A DNA stretch of 47,856 nt, from the IMG/VR virus record IMGVR_UViG_3300037493_006469, positions 1 through 47,856 of that record; one strand, written 5' to 3'. Both the position numbers and the translations under genes were made by a program. Shown one piece after another: positions 6,153 to 12,420 of the stretch (the stretch's first letter is position 1; the number at the start of each line of letters is the position of its first letter). The notes under the pieces are model-generated. The model was not told the DNA's origin and searched no databases. It saw only the letters and a program-made list of their open reading frames with translations. The DNA comes from a virus.

Positions 6153-8299
6153 AGATTCTGGCGTGGGATACGGAAACCGCGCTGATTGCGGCCCGCACCC
6201 AAGTGGCGCCCAACAGCGGCCGGGCAGTCGTCAACACCGGCCCCTTCGTCACCCCCGACATCGTCCTCGGCTCCATCGCGGGCGAGGGCTTTGAGGACGG
6301 GCGCGTCGTCAACCCGGCCCTCCTGGCCGCGCAGCTCGAGGACTGGCTCGAGGGGGGCCCCGACCACCATCTGGTCGGCCACAACCTCCCGTTCGACTAC
6401 GCGGTCGTGTGCAAGTTCGCCCCGCACATGCGGGAGGTCTTTGACAAGGCCGCCGAGGAGGGCCGCTTGCACGACACCATGCTCCTCGACGTCCTGTACG
6501 GGCTGTCGGTGGGGCGTTACGACCGGCCCAAGTTCAACCCCGAGACCAAGGTCTGGTCCCGCGAGGAGGTCAAGTCGCGGCGCCTCGCGGACCTGGCCTT
6601 CAGCTACCTGGGGCAGCACCTGGCGAAGGACGACCACATCCGGCTGGGGTTCGGTCAGTTCAAGGGGCGCCCGATCGCGGAGCTGCCCGAGGAGTTCCGG
6701 TTCTACGCCGCCCAGGACGCTGTGGCCACCTACAAGGTGTTCCTGGAGCTGAAGGCCCGCCTCGAGAAGGACGGGCGCCGGAACTGGCTGTCGGAGCCGA
6801 TCCAGGTGCGGGCGGCCCTGGCCCTCCGGCCCCTCGACGAGCGCGGGGTCGTGGTCGACTGGGCCCTCGCCGCCAAGCTCCAGCGCCAGGTGGAGTCGTG
6901 GTTGGACCCCCTGCGCCACGAGCTGGTCGCGGGGGGCCTCGGGCGGTGGGAGAAGGACATGGCTGTCGGGGAGCCGAAGATTGAGCCCCCCTGCCCGCGG
7001 ACCGGGCCCACCGCCTGGACCTGGGATCCTAAGTCCAAGCTGGTCTTCAAGTACCGGCACTTCAAGAAGATGTCGAAGTTGTCCTGGGCCAAGGGAGTAT
7101 TCAGCCTCAACACCGCGGAGATCCAGGAGGCCCTCCGGCCCTTTGCCGACAAGGAGACGCCGCTGCGCGCCAACCAGGCCATCAGCCTGGAGTACGACTA
7201 CTGGGCCGAGCACCTGCCGGCCGAGGCCCCCCCGATCCTCCGGCGGTGGCTCGAGCACGAGAAGGGTAAGAAGATCCTGACGACCTACCTGTCCCTCTAC
7301 TCGCGCACCCCGGAGGTCTTCCCGCGGTGGCACATCATCGGGGCCCGGTCGGGGCGCATGAGCGCGTCGTCGCCCAACCTGCAAAACATCCCGAAGAGGA
7401 AGTACGGGATCCGGGCCCTGTTCCTCCCCCGCGTCGGCAAGGTGTTCGTGAAGGGCGACTACAGCGCCCAGGAGATGCTCACCCTCGCCGAGATCCTCGA
7501 GGTCAAGCACCTGGGCCAGGGGCCGCTCTACGCCATGATCTCCTCCGGGGTCGACCTCCACCGGTTCGCCGCCTCGATGATGTTCGGGAAGCCGGCCGCG
7601 GAGGTCACCAAGGAGGAGCGCCAGGCCCTGAAGGCCCTGAACTTCGGGGTCCCCGGGGGCCTCGGCGCCCGCAAGCTGCGCGACTACGCCGCCCAGACCT
7701 GGGGCCTCGACTGGACGGTTGCGACGGCCGCCTACCATCGCCAGAAGTACCTGGAGGTCTTCACCGACGTGGCTGCGTACCTGGAGGACCTGAAGGTATC
7801 ACAAGACGCCCTCCTGCGCCGGCTGACGGGCGAGGGCCGCCGCGGCTGGGCCGAGACCCTCGAGCTGACCGACTGGAACGTCATCAAGGCCATGCAGCGC
7901 CACCCCGACCCCGAGATCCAGGAGATCGGGCAGCTCGCCGAGCAGTCTCAGGTCGTCGAGCTGCCCACCGGGCGCGTCCGGGCGCAGTGTCGCTTCACAG
8001 AGGCCGCGAACTGCGGCTTCCAGGGGCTGGCCTCGGATGTCACAAAGGAAGCTGTTTGGAGGTGTTACCGTGCTGGACTGGTTGTTGTCATGGTGGTTCA
8101 TGACGAGATCGTGGTGGAGAGCGCGCCATCGGAGGCGGGGGGCGCCGGGCGCGTGCTGGAGGAATCCATGCTCGCCGCCTTCCGCGCGGTCTGCCCCTCC
8201 GTCGGCCAGTTCGCAAAGGTCGAGGTCGAGGGGCCGCTGACCCGGTGGGGGCCCGCAACCGACCCGAATGGAAAGGAGGTCGACCTATCCAGTATCTGA
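6149..8299 (+). CDS. polA: DNA polymerase I-type (family A) DNA polymerase with 3'-5' exonuclease
   Basis: A 716-residue replicative-type family A polymerase. The N-terminal DEDD exonuclease domain shows WDTET (D7, E9), HN-x3-FD (near residues 76-83) and a Y-x2-QDA motif (D near 191). The palm and fingers carry motif A GDYSAQE (D437), motif B RQALKALNFG (K495) and motif C VVHDEIVVES (D652), so both active sites look intact. Motif A lacks the usual SQIELR form, having SAQEMLTLAE. GTG 6149 overlaps the previous stop (GTGA). Length and lack of a 5'-nuclease domain match phage polymerases. A homing endonuclease gene lies just downstream. Confidence 0.95.
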   Translation: MKILAWDTETALIAARTQVAPNSGRAVVNTGPFVTPDIVLGSIAGEGFEDGRVVNPALLAAQLEDWLEGGPDHHLVGHNLPFDYAVVCKFAPHMREVFDKAAEEGRLHDTMLLDVLYGLSVGRYDRPKFNPETKVWSREEVKSRRLADLAFSYLGQHLAKDDHIRLGFGQFKGRPIAELPEEFRFYAAQDAVATYKVFLELKARLEKDGRRNWLSEPIQVRAALALRPLDERGVVVDWALAAKLQRQVESWLDPLRHELVAGGLGRWEKDMAVGEPKIEPPCPRTGPTAWTWDPKSKLVFKYRHFKKMSKLSWAKGVFSLNTAEIQEALRPFADKETPLRANQAISLEYDYWAEHLPAEAPPILRRWLEHEKGKKILTTYLSLYSRTPEVFPRWHIIGARSGRMSASSPNLQNIPKRKYGIRALFLPRVGKVFVKGDYSAQEMLTLAEILEVKHLGQGPLYAMISSGVDLHRFAASMMFGKPAAEVTKEERQALKALNFGVPGGLGARKLRDYAAQTWGLDWTVATAAYHRQKYLEVFTDVAAYLEDLKVSQDALLRRLTGEGRRGWAETLELTDWNVIKAMQRHPDPEIQEIGQLAEQSQVVELPTGRVRAQCRFTEAANCGFQGLASDVTKEAVWRCYRAGLVVVMVVHDEIVVESAPSEAGGAGRVLEESMLAAFRAVCPSVGQFAKVEVEGPLTRWGPATDPNGKEVDLSSI

Positions 8300-8310
8300 A
8301 GAAGTCGTTC

Positions 8311-8532
8311 ATGGTGCCCGTCCAGGTTTCAATCTCCGACGAGGAATGGCGTGCAATCTTCTCTCCCAAATCACCATCTCGGCAAAAAACACGGCGTACA
8401 ACGTTGGACACGGGCGGAGATTCAGCTCCGGTACCGTCTACGCCACCGGGAGCGATGTCAGACCAGAAGTCGCGAGGCATCGCGAAAGATCAGCGATCTG
8501 TGCCAGCGTCTGAAGATTCTGGTGGGATGTGA
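8311..8532 (+). CDS. Doubtful small ORF, possibly the truncated start of a gene hit by HNH insertion
   Basis: The first 19 codons (MVPVQVSISDEEWRAIFSP) look like a real protein N-terminus; the remainder is low-complexity and reads the HNH gene out of frame. AAGGAGG at 8273-8279 is followed eight bases on by ATC (8287) in this same frame rather than ATG. One reading is that a gene beginning at ATC 8287 or ATG 8311 was interrupted when the HNH gene arrived at about 8351. It may also be chance. Confidence 0.3.
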   Translation: MVPVQVSISDEEWRAIFSPKSPSRQKTRRTTLDTGGDSAPVPSTPPGAMSDQKSRGIAKDQRSVPASEDSGGM

Positions 8533-8719
8533 ACGATGCGGTTACAGAAAATGTGCCGCGGCACTCCAACTTCACCACCGCAATCCAAGTACAAAAACAG
8601 CCAGGTCTGTGACCTGGATAAGTATGTCGCGAATGTTGAACGAGTTTCTGCTTTGCGATGTGCTCTGCGCCAACTGTCACTTCGAGGTCCACGACGACCT
8701 CAGAAAGGAAAAGTCTTGA
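8351..8719 (+). CDS. HNH homing-type endonuclease
   Basis: A 122-residue protein from GTG 8351 (GAGGAA upstream). The C-terminal half has the zinc-binding HNH layout: C60-x2-C63, L-x-HH (75-76), N78, then LCANCH with C106-x2-C109, H110 and H114. The basic N-terminal half probably contacts DNA. Homing HNH genes cut near their own site in relatives lacking them and spread by repair. It sits directly after DNA polymerase and is less GC-rich than that gene, consistent with recent arrival. The stop overlaps the TTG start of the next gene. Confidence 0.8.
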   Translation: MQSSLPNHHLGKKHGVQRWTRAEIQLRYRLRHRERCQTRSREASRKISDLCQRLKILVGCERCGYRKCAAALQLHHRNPSTKTARSVTWISMSRMLNEFLLCDVLCANCHFEVHDDLRKEKS

Positions 8720-9042
8720 ACATCAAGATTCGCCCCGAGCAAGTCGACGCCGTCCGTCTCGCCCTCAACACCGGCTGCCGGTCCGTGGCCTCGATTGCGC
8801 GGGAGGCCGGGATCTCCCACCAGCCGACCGTCCGCCGGATCCTGCGCGAGCTTAACTTCCTCGGCACCCCGGTCGTTGCCACGGAGAAGGGCGTCTTCGT
8901 CGCCACCGATCCGGGCGACGTGTACGCCTACGTCTACGAGCTGGAGGCGCGGGCCGCCTCGCTTAACGACCGCTCCAAGATGCTCCGCTCCATCGCCCAG
9001 GTCATGCAGGCGAAGAGGTCCCTCAGTGGAAGTGCCTGCTGA
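8716..9042 (+). CDS. HTH-type DNA-binding protein
   Basis: A 108-residue protein starting at TTG 8716 (AAAGGAAAAG upstream; TTGA overlap with the HNH stop). Residues about 18-45 (CRSVASIAREAGISHQPTVR) form a helix-turn-helix of the type seen in transposase-like and replication-initiation proteins. The rest is a short strand pair (VVATEKGVFVAT) and a helical C-terminus. Lying between polymerase and nuclease genes, it may regulate the early operon or bind the origin. No closer family was recognised. Confidence 0.65.
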   Translation: MNIKIRPEQVDAVRLALNTGCRSVASIAREAGISHQPTVRRILRELNFLGTPVVATEKGVFVATDPGDVYAYVYELEARAASLNDRSKMLRSIAQVMQAKRSLSGSAC

Positions 9043-9244
9043 GTTCGCCGGCCTTGTCGGCCATTCCCGTGGCCCCGTTGTCCTGTTGGCTCTGCTTCTC
9101 AAGGAGGTGCGAGAACTTCGTCATGAAATTCAGGAATTTTGCGCTGTGCGTGGTCCTGCTGTCGGTGGTGTTCCTGATCTGCGGGGCGATCCGGAGCCTG
9201 GGCGAGTCGATCGGCCAGGGCATCCGCGACGTCGGCGCGGGTAA
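9026..9244 (+). CDS. Possible small overlapping ORF
   Basis: GTG 9026 has AAGAGG seven bases upstream and opens a 72-codon frame whose first 40 codons (including VVLLALLLKEVRELRHEIQEF) look like a hydrophobic helix plus amphipathic helix, unlike noise. The second half is Gly/Pro/Arg-rich and overlaps the next gene out of frame. It may be a real small membrane-associated protein nested at a gene junction, or a shadow. Confidence 0.3.
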   Translation: MEVPAEFAGLVGHSRGPVVLLALLLKEVRELRHEIQEFCAVRGPAVGGVPDLRGDPEPGRVDRPGHPRRRRG

Positions 9245-9350
9245 CACCCAGCTCCAGTACCAGATCATCACCAACGAGCGCGCCAAGGCCCGGGCGGAGC
9301 TGGACCGCAAGCTGAAGGCCGGCAACCTGCGAGAGGCGGGGGGCCTGTGA
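9123..9350 (+). CDS. Small membrane-anchored protein
   Basis: A 75-residue protein: residues 5-24 are a hydrophobic anchor (FALCVVLLSVVFLICGAI) preceded by a lysine and an arginine, followed by a soluble helical tail rich in Lys, Arg and Glu. The topology fits an inner-membrane anchor with a cytoplasmic or periplasmic coiled segment. AAGGAGG lies 15 bases before the ATG, further than optimal. The stop overlaps the GTG of the nuclease gene. Function unknown. Confidence 0.55.
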   Translation: MKFRNFALCVVLLSVVFLICGAIRSLGESIGQGIRDVGAGNTQLQYQIITNERAKARAELDRKLKAGNLREAGGL

Positions 9351-10114
9351 AGAAGGTCAAGCGGTCCTTCAGCGCCCTCGACCAGTTCTTGAACTGCGAG
9401 CGCCAGTTCTTCTTCCGCCGGGTGGCGGGGCTGCCGGAGCCCCCTTCGCACTACCTGGCGATCGGGATCCTCTACCACGAGGCCCTCGCGGTCCTCCTGA
9501 ACGAGGGCGAGGTCGACCTCGAGGAGGTCCTTGAGCTTCAGAAGCTCGAGAAGGGGTGGACCTGCCCCACCGCCGACGCCGAGCTGTTGGCGGAGCTGCG
9601 GTGCAACCTGGAGCGCGTCGAGCGCCAGGTCCTGCCCTACATCAGGCAGACTGCCGTCGAGGTCTGGTCGAACGAGATCAACGACCGGGCCAAGTACTGC
9701 GCCAAGCTCGACGTCCTCAGCGCCTGGACCCCGGTCGTGGACGACGGCCAGATCGTCGGCAAGAACGAGGTCCCCTGCGTGCTCGACTGGAAGACGGTGT
9801 TCAGCGCCCGCAAGCACCGCAGCCAGGAGGACGTCGACACCTCCCCGCAGCTCGCCCTGTACTGCCTGGAGGCGGGAGTCAACAACGCGGGGTTCGTGGA
9901 GGTCCCCCGCGACGTCAACCAGGACATCCGTGTCGTCGTCACATCGTTCACCGACGCCGAGCTGCGCCGCTGGGACGGGTGGTTCCAGGAGCAGTTCGGC
10001 GCCATCGAAACCCGCGGGCCGGACAAGGATGCCTACCGGCTCGCTGCACCCACCAACAAGTTATGCTGCGAAAAGTGGTGTCCCTACTGGAGGTCGTGTG
10101 TTGGAGCTTTCTGA
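9347..10114 (+). CDS. PD-(D/E)XK nuclease, Cas4/RecB-like
   Basis: A 255-residue exonuclease-family protein. The N-terminus (SFSALDQFLNCERQFFFRR) is the typical opening of Cas4/AddB/RecB nucleases with C17 as the first iron-sulphur ligand; three further cysteines sit in CEKWCPYWRSC near the C-terminus, giving a likely 4Fe-4S cluster. Active-site residues visible are H44 (LYHEAL), D122 (KLDVL), D147 and K149 (VLDWKT) and Q168 (SPQLALY). Such proteins trim DNA ends in recombination and replication. GTG 9347 overlaps the preceding stop. It lies in the replication operon just before the next gene's start. Confidence 0.85.
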   Translation: MKKVKRSFSALDQFLNCERQFFFRRVAGLPEPPSHYLAIGILYHEALAVLLNEGEVDLEEVLELQKLEKGWTCPTADAELLAELRCNLERVERQVLPYIRQTAVEVWSNEINDRAKYCAKLDVLSAWTPVVDDGQIVGKNEVPCVLDWKTVFSARKHRSQEDVDTSPQLALYCLEAGVNNAGFVEVPRDVNQDIRVVVTSFTDAELRRWDGWFQEQFGAIETRGPDKDAYRLAAPTNKLCCEKWCPYWRSCVGAF

Positions 10115-10397
10115 CGCTGTACGGGTCGGGGTCGCCGCAGCCCACCAGGCCGCCGAGTACGTCATCGACAACCTGGTCACCAAGCGGGAGTCGCCGCGGC
10201 CCGAGGAGGCGGAGGCGGTGACCGCCGCCTTGTGCGCGACGGTCGCCACCTTGGAGTTCAACGTCAGGGTCAACCTGCCGCCCGAGGCGCAGGAGGGGGT
10301 CCGGGCCGCGATCGAGGCCCTTTCCAGGGCCATGGGGCGCAAGGTCGCGCTCCTCAAGACCGCGGCGAACATCGCCAACAAAAAGGAGGAAAAATAA
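10098..10397 (+). CDS. Hypothetical protein
   Basis: A 99-residue, largely helical protein starting at GTG 10098 (TTG 10101 is the alternative and is better spaced from GGAGG 10089-10093), overlapping the end of the nuclease gene by 17 bases. The sequence is Ala/Val/Glu-rich with a helix-breaking loop NLPPEAQEG in the middle and a lysine-rich end. No family was recognised. Its TAA stop lies inside the second promoter cassette, exactly as the helicase gene's stop lies inside the first. Confidence 0.6.
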   Translation: MLELSDAVRVGVAAAHQAAEYVIDNLVTKRESPRPEEAEAVTAALCATVATLEFNVRVNLPPEAQEGVRAAIEALSRAMGRKVALLKTAANIANKKEEK

Positions 10398-10435
10398 CAT
10401 TGACTTCGGCGGCGTCGTCGCTATAATTGTATACA
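10391..10435 (+). promoter_or_regulatory. Sigma70-type promoter cassette, copy 2
   Basis: TTGACT (10400-10405), 16-base spacer, TATAAT (10422-10427), embedded in the same 46-base block found at 4571-4615 with only about six differences. A CCGG/CCGG leader hairpin with the shared loop core CCTACCA follows, matching the CTCTACCA of copy 1. It should drive the genes from 10490 onward. Confidence 0.85.
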
Positions 10436-10489
10436 TAAGTCGAACACCGGTCCTACCAGGCCGGAGGCACACAAGTAGGAGATCGACCC

Positions 10490-10819
10490 ATTCGTCCTCG
10501 TTGTAACGGAACAGTTGCGGAGCGGCTTGCCGCGCACACCATTCGGTCTGTCTTCCGGAATGGTATGTACTGCCACGAGTGGATGGGTGCCCGTTGGGGC
10601 TCCCAGAATCGTGGCGGCGGGCGGTACGGCTGCATCAACATCGGCGGGCACACCGTCGCAGCCCACCGGGCAGCGTATGAGGCATACCGTGGTCCCATTC
10701 CTGCCGGCATGGTTGTCATGCACCAGTGCGACAATCCGCTCTGCGTGAACCCGCAACATCTTCGGATCGGTACGCAGGCGGACAACATGCAGGATGCCTC
10801 CCGCAAGGGACGCCTGTAA
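10490..10819 (+). CDS. HNH endonuclease (HNH_3 type) with apparent ATT start
   Basis: The HNH core is clear: YCHEWMGA near the front, a Gly-rich hairpin ending AHR (58-60 from the ATT), then MHQCDNPLCVNPQHL (77-91). Homology-like sequence (RCNGTVAERL) continues upstream of the first ATG (10565) and ends at ATT 10490, which sits eight bases after TAGGAG and behind promoter copy 2. No ATG, GTG or TTG is available there, so initiation at AUU, or a shorter 84-residue protein from 10565, must be assumed. The enzyme would nick or cut DNA as a mobile gene. It separates the promoter from the DNA-binding gene that follows. Confidence 0.7.
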   Translation: MRPRCNGTVAERLAAHTIRSVFRNGMYCHEWMGARWGSQNRGGGRYGCINIGGHTVAAHRAAYEAYRGPIPAGMVVMHQCDNPLCVNPQHLRIGTQADNMQDASRKGRL

Positions 10820-10842
10820 CCCAAGAGAGGAGCGCCGCACAC

Positions 10843-11160
10843 ATTCCTGACTTCAGCACCGAGTACCAGTCGTACTTCAAGGCCGACAATCTCAGGGCCG
10901 GCCCCCTCACCCTGACCATCAAGTCGGTCGGGGTCGAGAAGATCAGCCCGCAGTCCGACGACACGAGCCCCGTGCTCTGGGTCATCGAGGACAAGCGGGG
11001 GGTCGTTCTGAACAAGACGCGGTACGAGCAGATCGCCGAGATCTTCGGCTCGCCCGACACCGACAAGTGGATCGGCAACAAGGTCGTCGCCTTCCTTGAC
11101 CCCTCCGTCAAGTTCGGGGGCAAGAAGGTCGGCGGCATCGCTTTCAAACCGACTGCCTGA
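10843..11160 (+). CDS. Phage ssDNA-binding-like / conserved replication-associated protein
   Basis: About 105 residues. The pattern LTLTIKSVGVEKI ... LWVIEDKRGVVLNKTRYEQIAEIFGS ... WIGNKVVAFLDPSVKFGGKKVGGIAF matches a small beta-barrel phage family often found in replication and recombination modules; an OB-like nucleic-acid-binding role is inferred. The frame has no ATG/GTG/TTG near the start of the conserved sequence; ATT 10843 follows GAGGAG by about ten bases. Arrival of the HNH gene between promoter and this gene may have removed the original start. Start is uncertain; the family call is moderate. Confidence 0.55.
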   Translation: MPDFSTEYQSYFKADNLRAGPLTLTIKSVGVEKISPQSDDTSPVLWVIEDKRGVVLNKTRYEQIAEIFGSPDTDKWIGNKVVAFLDPSVKFGGKKVGGIAFKPTA

Positions 11161-11200
11161 GTCTCCTTTCTCCCTCTCCTTCTCCCTCATCTCTTTTCTG

Positions 11201-11234
11201 GGACGCCCGGCCCCTGCAACCGGGCGTCCTACTT
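11201..11234 (+). terminator. Intrinsic terminator
   Basis: A perfect 10-bp hairpin (11201-11210 / 11220-11229, GGACGCCCGG arms) with a 9-base loop, followed by TACTT. It ends the transcript of the DNA-binding gene, after a long pyrimidine tract (11161-11199), and directly precedes the tRNA-like array. Confidence 0.7.
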
Positions 11235-11236
11235 AT

Positions 11237-11330
11237 CAGGCCATCGTCTAACAATTGCGCGTCGAGATGCGTTAGGACTCCGGCTGAGATGCCGGCGATC
11301 CCCGTCTGAGAACTCGGGGTGGCCTGACCA
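11237..11330 (+). ncRNA. tRNA-like cloverleaf with encoded CCA and aberrant loops
   Basis: All stems of a tRNA pair perfectly and with correct joints: acceptor CAGGCCA/TGGCCTG (11237-11243 / 11320-11326), discriminator A and CCA (11327-11330), D-stem GTCT/GGAC (11246-11249 / 11275-11278), anticodon stem CCGGC/GCCGG (11280-11284 / 11291-11295), 4-base variable loop, T-stem CCCCG/CGGGG (11300-11304 / 11315-11319). All three loops are wrong for a working tRNA: the D-loop is 25 bases and lacks GG, the anticodon loop is 6 bases (TGAGAT), and the T-loop is 10 bases without the TTCRA core. If C-G 11284/11291 opens, GAG would be presented (Leu). It may be a tRNA decoy, a processing signal or a decayed tRNA. 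Confidence 0.55.
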
Positions 11331-11331
11331 T

Positions 11332-11381
11332 GCGGGACGGCGCTTAGTTGGGACCGATTCCCCTGGCGTCGTCCCGCACCA
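11332..11381 (+). ncRNA. CCA-ended tRNA minihelix-like hairpin
   Basis: One base after the preceding CCA, GCGGGAC (11332-11338) pairs with GTCCCGC (11371-11377), followed by A and CCA (11378-11381), the exact geometry of an acceptor stem. Pairing continues to 13 bp (11332-11344 / 11365-11377), close to the 12-bp acceptor plus T-stem stack of a tRNA. The loop contains a small 4-bp hairpin (GGGA/TCCC) and a D-loop-like CTTAGTTGG. There is no anticodon arm. It looks like a truncated tRNA or an acceptor-stem mimic. Confidence 0.45.
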
Positions 11382-11387
11382 ATTAAA

Positions 11388-11418
11388 GCGGCCCTCGACC
11401 GGGGAGGTCGAAGGCCGC
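11388..11418 (+). other. Long hairpin in the RNA array
   Basis: GCGGCC plus TCGACC (11388-11400) pair with GGTCGA plus GGCCGC (11406-11418) with one mismatch and a GGGGA loop. The bases after it read CA, so the string GCCA closes the hairpin much as CCA closes the two elements before. No T-run follows, so it is not an obvious terminator. Confidence 0.5.
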
Positions 11419-11552
11419 CAGTTGGCACGATCGCCGCCGCGGCTAACCCTCTACCAAAGGAATATGACCGCGGGGCTACGAGTGCCGCACACAAAGGAGA
11501 CCGCTGTTAGGCGGGTCCGTCGTCACTCTACCACAACACCCAAAGGAGTCAA
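11419..11552. other. Non-coding stretch between RNA array and the nucleotide/sugar operon
   Basis: Contains CCGCGG inverted copies at 11437-11442 and 11468-11473 and a wider GGCAC/GTGCC pair (11424-11428 / 11482-11486), so a further folded RNA is possible though not tRNA-shaped. CACACAAAGGAG (11488-11499) is a ribosome-binding-like motif with no start codon after it; a second copy, CACCCAAAGGAG (11537-11548), serves the gene at 11553. No clear promoter was seen here. Confidence 0.4.
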
Positions 11553-12137
11553 GTGCGCATCTACCTTTCGTACCCGATGACCAAGGCCAACGGTTCCGAT
11601 AAGGCCGTCGTCGAGGCGGTCCGCGCGGAGCTGCGGGCCCAGGGGGTCGACTTCTACGACCCAGCGAACATGGAGCCGGAGCACATGTCGATCCGGTTCC
11701 TCCAGAACTGGGACCTCGAGAAGATGTCCACCTGCGGCGCCCTCGTCGCGGTCTGGACCGAAAGCACGGCCGACAGCCTCGGCGTCAACGCGGAGATCGA
11801 GTGGGCGGCCCGCCTGTTCGAGATCCCCGTCTACATACTCCTGATCGACTCCGACAGCCGGCCGGCGGCGTGGCCCCTCGCGACCGCAGAGTCGAGCGGC
11901 GGGGGCATGTACGAGTCAATCACAACCATTCTTCAGGAGATCTACCGTGGCCTTAACGATCGATCCGGAAACCGCAGATCGGCTCGCGACATACCAGGCG
12001 GCTGTCATGCAGGGTCGCTTACCGGAGGCGCGTCCAACAACGCCAACGAGCGGAGGCGGCGTCAAGCACGACTGCGGCAAGCCACCGCTCGGGCTGCTGC
12101 CGTGGCGCGCTCTGGTCGAGGTCGCAGAGGTTCTTGA
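11553..12137 (+). CDS. Nucleoside 2-deoxyribosyltransferase-like protein
   Basis: GTG 11553 is preceded by AAAGGAG. The first 130 residues match the nucleoside 2-deoxyribosyltransferase / YspA-like fold: MRIYLSYPMT at the N-terminus, then FYDPANMEPEH, and GVNAEIEWAARLFEIPVY, where the Glu of an N-x-E motif is the usual nucleophile or substrate contact. Enzymes of this group exchange bases on deoxyribosides or cleave deoxynucleotides. The frame runs on for about 60 Arg/Ala-rich residues over the next gene, far more overlap than elsewhere in the operon, so the natural stop may have been lost. It heads a five-gene operon with nucleotide and sugar enzymes. Confidence 0.65.
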   Translation: MRIYLSYPMTKANGSDKAVVEAVRAELRAQGVDFYDPANMEPEHMSIRFLQNWDLEKMSTCGALVAVWTESTADSLGVNAEIEWAARLFEIPVYILLIDSDSRPAAWPLATAESSGGGMYESITTILQEIYRGLNDRSGNRRSARDIPGGCHAGSLTGGASNNANERRRRQARLRQATARAAAVARSGRGRRGS

Positions 12138-12420
12138 CCACGGGGCCAAGAAATACACGCGGCACAACTGGCGCGGGGGCTTCCAGTACTCCCGCCTCTA
12201 CGATGCCGCCCTCCGCCACCTGACCGCCTTCATCGAGGGCCAGGACAACGACGAGGAGACGGGGATCTCCCACCTCGCACACCTGTCCTGTTGCACGTTG
12301 TTCCTCCTGACCCAGGTGCTTGAGCAAAAGCCGGGGCTTGACGATCGGTACAAGCCGCCGTCGCCGCCCGACCATCCAACGATCTACGACATTCAGCGGC
12401 AGAAGAGGGACGAGACATGA
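11947..12420 (+). CDS. dATP/dGTP diphosphohydrolase-like (MazG-like) protein
   Basis: A 157-residue protein from GTG 11947 (GGAG seven bases upstream). Residues 40-120 follow the phage dATP/dGTP diphosphohydrolase N-terminal domain pattern: KHDCGKPPLGLLPW, LVEVAEVLDHGAKKY, NWRGG, YDAALRHL, then an acidic DNDEETG and HLAH (109-112). The Glu and His residues would bind metal and the dNTP phosphates. Such enzymes reshape dNTP pools, and relatives occur in phages with modified bases. The stop overlaps the formyltransferase start (ATGA). No PurZ-like gene is present here, so full 2-aminoadenine substitution is not supported. Confidence 0.7.
   Translation: MALTIDPETADRLATYQAAVMQGRLPEARPTTPTSGGGVKHDCGKPPLGLLPWRALVEVAEVLDHGAKKYTRHNWRGGFQYSRLYDAALRHLTAFIEGQDNDEETGISHLAHLSCCTLFLLTQVLEQKPGLDDRYKPPSPPDHPTIYDIQRQKRDET

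Noticed and set aside
5993-7738. A minus-strand open frame of 581 codons opposite DNA polymerase
   Set aside because: Low-complexity Gly/Leu/Arg sequence; the plus strand encodes an unmistakable polymerase with all motifs.
10490-11160. Intein or group I intron carrying the HNH domain inside the DNA-binding gene
   Set aside because: No splice-junction residues, no continuous flanking exteins and no recognisable intron core; separate ribosome-binding sites favour a free-standing gene.
11237-11330. A normal functional tRNA
   Set aside because: Stems and CCA fit, but the 25-base D-loop, 6-base anticodon loop and 10-base T-loop do not; reported as tRNA-like instead.
11144-11494. Minus-strand open frame of 116 codons across the RNA array
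   Set aside because: Composition is unlike neighbouring genes, it lacks a ribosome-binding site and crosses a terminator and perfect stems better explained as RNA.
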